A stretch of 64,000 nucleotides of DNA, taken from NCBI RefSeq assembly GCF_011075055.1, contig NC_058143.1, positions 17,434,930-17,498,929 of the forward strand. Reading direction: 5' to 3'. Position numbers and translations under genes: made by a program. Position 1 is the stretch's first letter; every line of letters begins with the position of its first letter. This DNA is from Mangifera indica. Lineage: Eukaryota; Streptophyta; Magnoliopsida; Sapindales; Anacardiaceae. The notes beneath the pieces are model-generated. The model ran no database searches. It was not told the DNA's origin and worked only from the letters and a program-made list of their open reading frames with translations. Shown here one piece after another: positions 58,756 to 64,000 of the stretch.

Positions 58756-59901
58756 ATGGATTTCTTCAAGTCTGTTTTCTCCAAAGATCCAGTGCCAGAG
58801 GCAGAACCCTCTGATTCCTCAGCCTCAGCCTCAGCCTCCGACAACTCCAATCCCAGCTCACTGTGGACTTCCGGTGGCGGCCTATTCAAGTCGGTGATGG
58901 AGAACTATCGTAAAGATTTTGAGGAGTTCCGATCTGGATTGAAGAAAGAGACCGCCGTGATTCGGGAAGTAGCCTCTCGCGCCGTTAAGGAACTCCCCAC
59001 TTCATTGGAAATCGGTGCCTCGGTTGCGCAAGAGTCTCTCGAGTCTGTCGGCCAGGCCATCGACGACATCGGGATCACCGTTTGGAAATCGACGGCTGAT
59101 ATCATCTCTCAGGGTAGGCGCACTCTCTCAACAGAAACACCTGATCATTCGTATTCTTATGTTGATTCTGATAATAATAGTAATAGTAGACGTTTGAGTG
59201 ATGTTAAATTGTATAGTCGTTTCGATAAACAGTTGATTGCTATTGGGTGTAATCGTGACACGTATTGTAGGGAGCCGGAGGATGTAAAGGAGTATGAGAA
59301 TTGGAGACTAGGGTTTGAGTTGGATGACGAGAGGACTAAAGAGATTGATAGTTTGGTTAAGGAGAATGAGGCAATCGGTGAGATTTATGGTGATGTTGTG
59401 TTGAATACTAAAGTTGTCGATGAGGAAACGTTTTGGAGTAGGTACTTCTATAGGGTGCATAAGTTGAAACAAGCAGAGGAGGCGAGAGCAAGGATGGTGA
59501 AAAGAGCTATGGAAGAAGAAGATGAGGATTTTAGTTGGGATTTTGATGATGAGGATGAGGAGACAAATGGGTCTTTGGTTAAAGGTGAATCAACTGGTAA
59601 TTTGGAGAAGGAGAAGAGAGAGTCTGATGAAAGTGTAATGAAGAAGGATGATGTTGAGAATTTGAAGAATAAGAATTCTGAATTTGAAGAAAAGGATAAT
59701 GAGAAAGCAGTAGTTGTGGAGGGGAATGCTGAAAATGGTGAATCGTGCAAGGATAGTGATCTTTCAGTGGTATCAACCCAACCATCAATGCCTGAAGTGG
59801 AGGACCTTGGGTGGGATGAGATTGAGGATATTGGGAGCTATGATGAGAAAAAAGGGGATGCGGTTGGGAGTATGAGTAGAGCTGATTGCGGAAGCAGTTG
59901 A
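58756..59901 (+). CDS. BSD domain-containing protein with truncated C-terminus
   Basis: Single exon, 381 aa as it stands. BSD domains occur in TFIIH p62, BTF2-like factors, synapse-associated proteins and DOS2-like proteins; the role of this plant group is not established. Residues 1-30 are Ser/Asp-rich and 40-125 look helical. The BSD region is at about 150-236, with the diagnostic aromatic pair in ENWRLGF and FWSRYFYRVHKL. The rest is acidic (EDEDFSWDFDDEDEE at ~256-270, EDLGWDEIEDIGSYDEKK near the end). It closes ADCGSS at 59901. One base out of frame, from 59889, an open frame continues KQLSAAEEDEDLSWDIEDDE to a TGA at 59967-59969; this looks like the family's usual acidic C-terminus. One missing T in GAT-TG-CGG (59886-59888) would explain it. 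It may be a real truncation or a base-call error. Confidence 0.88.
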   Translation: MDFFKSVFSKDPVPEAEPSDSSASASASDNSNPSSLWTSGGGLFKSVMENYRKDFEEFRSGLKKETAVIREVASRAVKELPTSLEIGASVAQESLESVGQAIDDIGITVWKSTADIISQGRRTLSTETPDHSYSYVDSDNNSNSRRLSDVKLYSRFDKQLIAIGCNRDTYCREPEDVKEYENWRLGFELDDERTKEIDSLVKENEAIGEIYGDVVLNTKVVDEETFWSRYFYRVHKLKQAEEARARMVKRAMEEEDEDFSWDFDDEDEETNGSLVKGESTGNLEKEKRESDESVMKKDDVENLKNKNSEFEEKDNEKAVVVEGNAENGESCKDSDLSVVSTQPSMPEVEDLGWDEIEDIGSYDEKKGDAVGSMSRADCGSS

Positions 59902-59969
59902 GTGCTGCAGAGGAAGATGAGGATTTGAGTTGGGATATTGAAGATGATGAAGAGCCCATCAAATCATGA

Positions 59970-61900
59970 TAGAGTGATGATATCAGTACAGAAGTGTTCT
60001 GAGTAATATTTTTACAACTAATGTTTAGTCCCAGAATAATAAGTTAAATGCTTTCTTAAACAATTTATTGAATTGTTGTAATTTATTCATGTAAATGTTT
60101 TCATGGTATTTCTTTCTTATAGAAACTTCAATTAATTGTTCATGATACTTTTTAGGATTTTTATGCAGAGTGATTTACTTTGGTGTAAGATTTTTTTGTC
60201 TTTTGGTATTTCATTCTTTAATGCTCATGAATATTGTTGAAGAAAACTCATGTTAAGCTGCAGTGTTCCCCTGCTCCCTTAACCCAACACTCTTAAGCGG
60301 TAATGTTAGTTACTTGCTAGACAGTGTGTGATTCAATCCGTTTTAACTTGTTTCCACACTTGTGCCTACAGTTTGTGTCTAATAACTGCTGTTATATGTC
60401 TATTCTTTGTTCGTGCAGTTGGGTTAATTAACTCCTTTAATTTTGAGTACATCTTGTTTCAGAAAATTGAGTTTTTAATTTGTTTTGAAGTTTGCACGTT
60501 ATTTATTTTTGCACCTCATATGCACAAAACACTTTCTATTTTTGTATCCGATATGTTTTCTATCACTATTATTCAAGGGTCTCATGATACGAAGAAAGAT
60601 CAAAATACTGGTTTTTTTGTGGGTGGGCTGGGTATACTGCAAGTATCATGTAATTGTTATTTTTAATTTTTAGTTTTACTAAACAAGTTTAAGGTTTTAA
60701 CTTTTCATTCTCTCTCAAGCTTCCTCATTTTCTCTGATGTATTTTTATGGAGAATGCAAGTTCAAAAGACTCTGTACCCACATTTTGAAAGAGTGGAAGA
60801 AAAATAAAAACAAAAAGCCACATGAAGTCTGAGATTGGTGAAGTTGCAGTGCAGGAGCATGATTGTGGCTCTGGGTGTAGCAAGAGAGGTGAAACTAGTA
60901 ATAGTGGTAGTTATGAGCAGAGGAAGAGAGGAGACACAAAGGTTTATGATTAACAAGGTCTAGTGGTAGTTGTGAGCAGAGGAAGAGAAAAGACACAAAG
61001 GTTTATGATTAAGAACGTTTGAAGATGAAGATAAGAAAAGTGAAGTAGAGAGAGAATGTGGCATCGCACAAAAGATGGAGATAAGAAAGGTGAAGGGGAG
61101 AGAAAGAATGTGGCATTACAAAAAAGATGGAGATGAGAAAGGTGAAGCGGAGAGGAAGATTGTGGCATTGCAAAGGATTGTATCAGGAGGAGAATCACCA
61201 CGGGTTGATAAGTTGTTTGGAGATTCTTCAATTGTTTGTGCTTTTAATTTCTTCACTTTATTTTGCCAATATTTTTAGGAGCAAAAGTATTCCTTCTTAT
61301 TTTTTTTTGTCTATGGTATTTTATTTTGACATTGCAATGAGAACGGCGAGAAGAGTTACTTTTAGGAATATCGTTAAAAGAAATTTTGCCCATCTGTAGG
61401 GCTAGATATAGGTTAGCATTTTCATTATACATTTAGATTGATCTATTTTGGATTTGTATCCATTTTAACTATACTCTTTACAACTTGGTTTGTCTGTTTA
61501 TCTGGTCTAATATTATTCCAAATTCATGGAGCCAATAAATTTGGTATAAATTTTGCTGGCATACTAGTCTATTCAATAGCTTGGTTTGTCTAAAATGTTC
61601 AATCAACAAGCTGCTATTCAAGAATCTTCCAACCTAAACCAATGTACACTGTTGTGGATGACAGGATCAAAACAGAAAGACTTAACAATTGAGTTTGTAA
61701 ATTACAAGAGCACCCAGTATATTTCTGCCTATCTCAGCTATGCCAAGGACATTCTTAACCGGCATGGTGGCATAGATGATATATACATTGCCTAACTAGA
61801 AATTATCTAAATATCTCTACTACTTAGCCTCAAAGTTTCACAATTTCACTATCATCCTTATGACCTTTACTGTGCTGATGAACAGAGCATATATGTCCAG
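59970..61900. other. Intergenic, with two small tandem repeat clusters
   Basis: No gene is supported. Two ~60-bp units at 60902-60960 and 60961-61019 share 'tagtggtagtt(a/g)tgagcagaggaagaga' and 'gacacaaaggtttatgatta'. Three ~51-bp units from about 61022 to 61172 share 'gat(g)gagat(a/g)agaaaggtgaag' and 'tgtggcat'. A 69-codon frame at 61586-61795 (+) is unrecognised. Confidence 0.5.
60902..61172. repeat. Two adjacent purine-rich tandem repeats (2 x ~60 bp, 3 x ~51 bp)
   Basis: The first array has two imperfect copies and the second has three; both are GA-rich on the plus strand. They lie between the BSD gene and the LFG-like pseudogene. Short frames across the arrays change from copy to copy, arguing against coding. 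Confidence 0.8.
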
Positions 61901-63059
61901 AAAAAGATGGGCAGAATCAACACCATCTCAGTTTCATACATGACATAGCCCCAGGATATGACAGAATTGAATCCAGTATCAATTGCACAGAAAGAGGGAT
62001 CGGCCAGAATATCTGCATTTAAATCCAAAATGTTCATAATCAGATAAAATTGCTGGTGGGAAAACTCACCTGGATAAAACCAGCAATCACAGCAACAGTT
62101 ATTGTATAGTTAGACAATAGGAATTTTCCTGGAGAGCTCAAGTTGTTGCCCTTCTTAGAAGCCGAGAAAGTGAACGTTGCTAGTGAAACAAACACAACTG
62201 AGGTTGAAATTGAAGCTGCAAGCATCATTCTCCCTGTTTGCACCACCCATTGCAAAAATAAGAACAAAAACATCAACCCTCCTAGAAATCATTTTCATGA
62301 AGAAAATATAAATGTAGCCAGAACACAAACCATTGGGAGTGGCTTGGCGCAGATTGGCCAAAGATAACACCTTGAGCAATAAGCCATATTGTAAAGAATA
62401 AGAAAGATAGAGTGGAGGAGGCCATTTTGCTTAAGGAAGCACATGGCTTTGAAAGCTGCAAAGATTTTGGGAAACAATTTCTAAGAACTATATAAACATG
62501 AGAGCACAAATGAAAAACCACAGATTTACATACACAAGCCGCCAGTGAGAAGCAGAATCGATAAATGGAGGTAGCTTTGTGTAAAGAAGGCAGTGATTTG
62601 AGGGTACATCTTCATAACTGCATACAAAAGCTTGGCGAACATGAGCTGGGCCACTAAAATGCCGTATACCTTTCTTATAAATCCCCATCTCAGCTCATGT
62701 TCATGCTCTTTCTTCTCTTCTTCACTGCTCAAGCCTTCTTCATCTTGCTTTGTCTCAGTCACTGCTTCATCAGCACCAGCAGTAGGACCTGACAGTAGTA
62801 TTTGTTTGTTGTTTGGTGGAGTTTTTATTTGCCTGGCGGTGGTGTTGATTTTGATCGGAAAGGTTTCGTTGGGGTTGTAATGCTGGTTGAGAGAGAGGCC
62901 ATGAGAAGGAGAGGGCCGTGAAGTAAAACCAATCCGGCCGGAGACCACGACGCGACTTGAGAGAGTGCGAGAGAGCCGGTTCATAGACATAGAGGGAGTA
63001 ATAAGGAGCTTTGGTTGTAACTGGATATGGGGGTTAAACTTAAACATCTGCATGGCCAT
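61900..63059 (-). pseudogene. LIFEGUARD / BAX-inhibitor-1-like (TMBIM) gene, degraded
   Basis: The first exon (62534-63059, minus) is open from ATG. It has an unusual Ser/Thr/Asn-rich N-terminal extension, then an acidic stretch and the diagnostic ELRWGFIRKVYGILVAQL followed by hydrophobic segments. A later block (62070-62233) fits the family's central membrane segments (AASISTSVVFVSLATFTFSA, then VIAGFIQ before a GTGAG donor). A further block starting at an AG acceptor (62012) reads IFWPIPLSVQ, and then in another frame WGYVMYETEM, like the family's GYIVYDTD motif. Between exon 1 and the middle block (62360-62490) the conserved hydrophobic region is split over two frames (CFLKQNGLLHSIF and SFLFFTIWLIAQGVIFG). 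The family's last segment (D-E-Y-I...LYLDI) was not found. At least two frame breaks and a missing 3' end indicate a pseudogene. A divergent spliced gene is less likely. Confidence 0.68.
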
Positions 63060-64000
63060 GGCTGTTCCTTTGTAGAATTTTTTTCAGGCGTTCGAGGGCT
63101 TCAAATAAATGTAATTTATATAGGTGTTTGTGCATAATACATGAGGAATGCCGCTTAAGCTTGAAAGAATTTACAGCATTGTCATCTTCCTTCTTCTATT
63201 GGAATATTTTACCTATCATTTACCTTTTATTTACAATTTATATGTGATGTTTTTGAAGGGAAAGAAGGAACAATTTCTGGCGATGGCAGGTCGAGAAGGT
63301 GTTACTGAATCAAGTTCAACTTAACTATATATTTGAGTTTTTCTTATTAACTATGAAAGTGTATGCTAAAACAGTAGTTAATGAAGAAAGATGAAAATGG
63401 TACACAAGGGGCATGATGAGCATCCCATAAAAGATGGAACAAAAAAGAACACAAAAAAGAGCAATTTCCCAGAAGGGCTCTGCAGCTGCATGCCAATGCC
63501 AAATATGTAAAACCTGCAAAAAAAGTGTCCATGAATCAGAAACCAAATCATGTCAGATTCCATAGCAAGAAAAGTTTCTTAAGATCATTAATTTGACTTT
63601 ACTTGTTGGCAGTGACTTAAGTTTTCTTTAGTCTATGCCTATATATTTCAAAAATAGTGAGACTAGCTGTTCTTTCTAACTATAGTAGTAAGTTGTAGAA
63701 CCAGAATCATGTCTGGTTTTGATTACCAACATTTGAAAATCAAACCTGAAGCGGTTTTTTCTTTTCTCTGGAAAACTGAAGAACCATTCTATTACAAAGA
63801 AAATTTTGAACTGTGAGAATGATTTGGATGATTCATCATTAAGAAATCTTACATCTTACTGATTAATCAAGGACAAAATGAGACAATAAAACTTAAGAGT
63901 TAACAAAACTTATAAAACATTAGAATTTAAAAAAAAAAAACTTAAGTTTAAGTCTTTATTATATTTATAAAACCTTGATTTATTTGATATAATATTTGTT
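63060..64000. other. Right-edge intergenic DNA
   Basis: No gene can be assigned. A minus-strand frame at about 63325-63530 is preceded by a pyrimidine-rich TTTTTTTGCAG acceptor-like site (63516). Its frame after that site reads VLHIWHWHAAAEPFWEIALF and then a hydrophobic stretch. I do not recognise it; it could be an exon of a gene entering from the right, or chance. Confidence 0.35.

Noticed and set aside
60328..60673. 112-codon hydrophobic frame downstream of the BSD gene
   Set aside because: The frame is T-rich, begins at a non-ATG codon, and has no recognisable domain. It is probably AT-rich chance sequence or UTR intron.
61586..61795. Plus-strand frame with a YISAYLSYAKDILN stretch slightly like the missing LIFEGUARD C-terminal segment
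   Set aside because: It is on the opposite strand to the LFG-like gene and the likeness is confined to a few hydrophobic positions, so I treat it as chance unless an inversion is shown.
1..64000. CRISPR arrays, operons, rRNA or tRNA genes, integrated viral genes
   Set aside because: None was seen. No regularly spaced palindromic array, no tRNA B-box with a matching cloverleaf, and no viral protein motifs appear in any frame.

Overview
This window is nuclear DNA from a flowering plant, almost certainly a eudicot. The evidence is AT-rich intergenic DNA, GT-AG introns of plant size, plant-type gene families (plant MO25, BUD2-type AdoMet decarboxylase, GATL, FBL4, plant AP-5 mu) and plant-type non-autonomous transposons. 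There is no prokaryotic, organellar or viral gene content. I cannot name the species.

Layout from left to right. 623-1317 (-) is a cytosolic methionine-R-sulfoxide reductase B. 3745-15202 (+) is a SAC3B/GANP-type TREX-2 subunit with 18 coding exons. 16412-20345 (-) is a PP2C phosphatase, convergent with SAC3B. 20346-26678 is AT-rich intergenic DNA holding one long inverted-repeat transposon. 26679-27713 (-) is a BUD2/SAMDC4-type S-adenosylmethionine decarboxylase without introns. 27714-37213 is mostly transposon debris, including two more foldback elements with 9-bp target duplications. 37214-38248 (+) is a galacturonosyltransferase-like (GATL) pseudogene with three in-frame stops. 39011-45155 (-) is the AP-5 complex mu subunit, with a TRIM retroelement in its longest intron. 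46363-50970 (-) is an F-box/LRR protein of FBL4 type. 52681-57880 (+) is MO25. 58756-59901 (+) is a BSD-domain protein whose conserved C-terminus is cut off by an apparent 1-nt loss. About 61900-63059 (-) is a degraded LIFEGUARD/BAX-inhibitor-like gene.

I rebuilt exon structures by hand from reading frame, GT-AG sites and remembered family sequences. All eight multi- or single-exon intact models close in frame from ATG to stop, which supports them strongly. From memory, several neighbours are also neighbours in Arabidopsis: GATL4, PP2C35 and SAC3B on chromosome 3 (At3g06260/06270/06290); SAMDC4 and a MO25 gene on chromosome 5 (At5g18930/18940); LFG5 and FBL4 on chromosome 4 (At4g15470/15475). 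If right, the window is an ancestral block later split among Arabidopsis chromosomes.

I found no operon-like, defence or otherwise new multi-gene system. The most unusual material is the transposon layer: three large foldback elements with recognisable 9-bp target duplications (two from one family, one of them carrying a nested MITE), a precise 141-bp-LTR TRIM, and a Tourist-like MITE. Three genes also appear caught in the process of decay (GATL, LFG and the BSD C-terminus).
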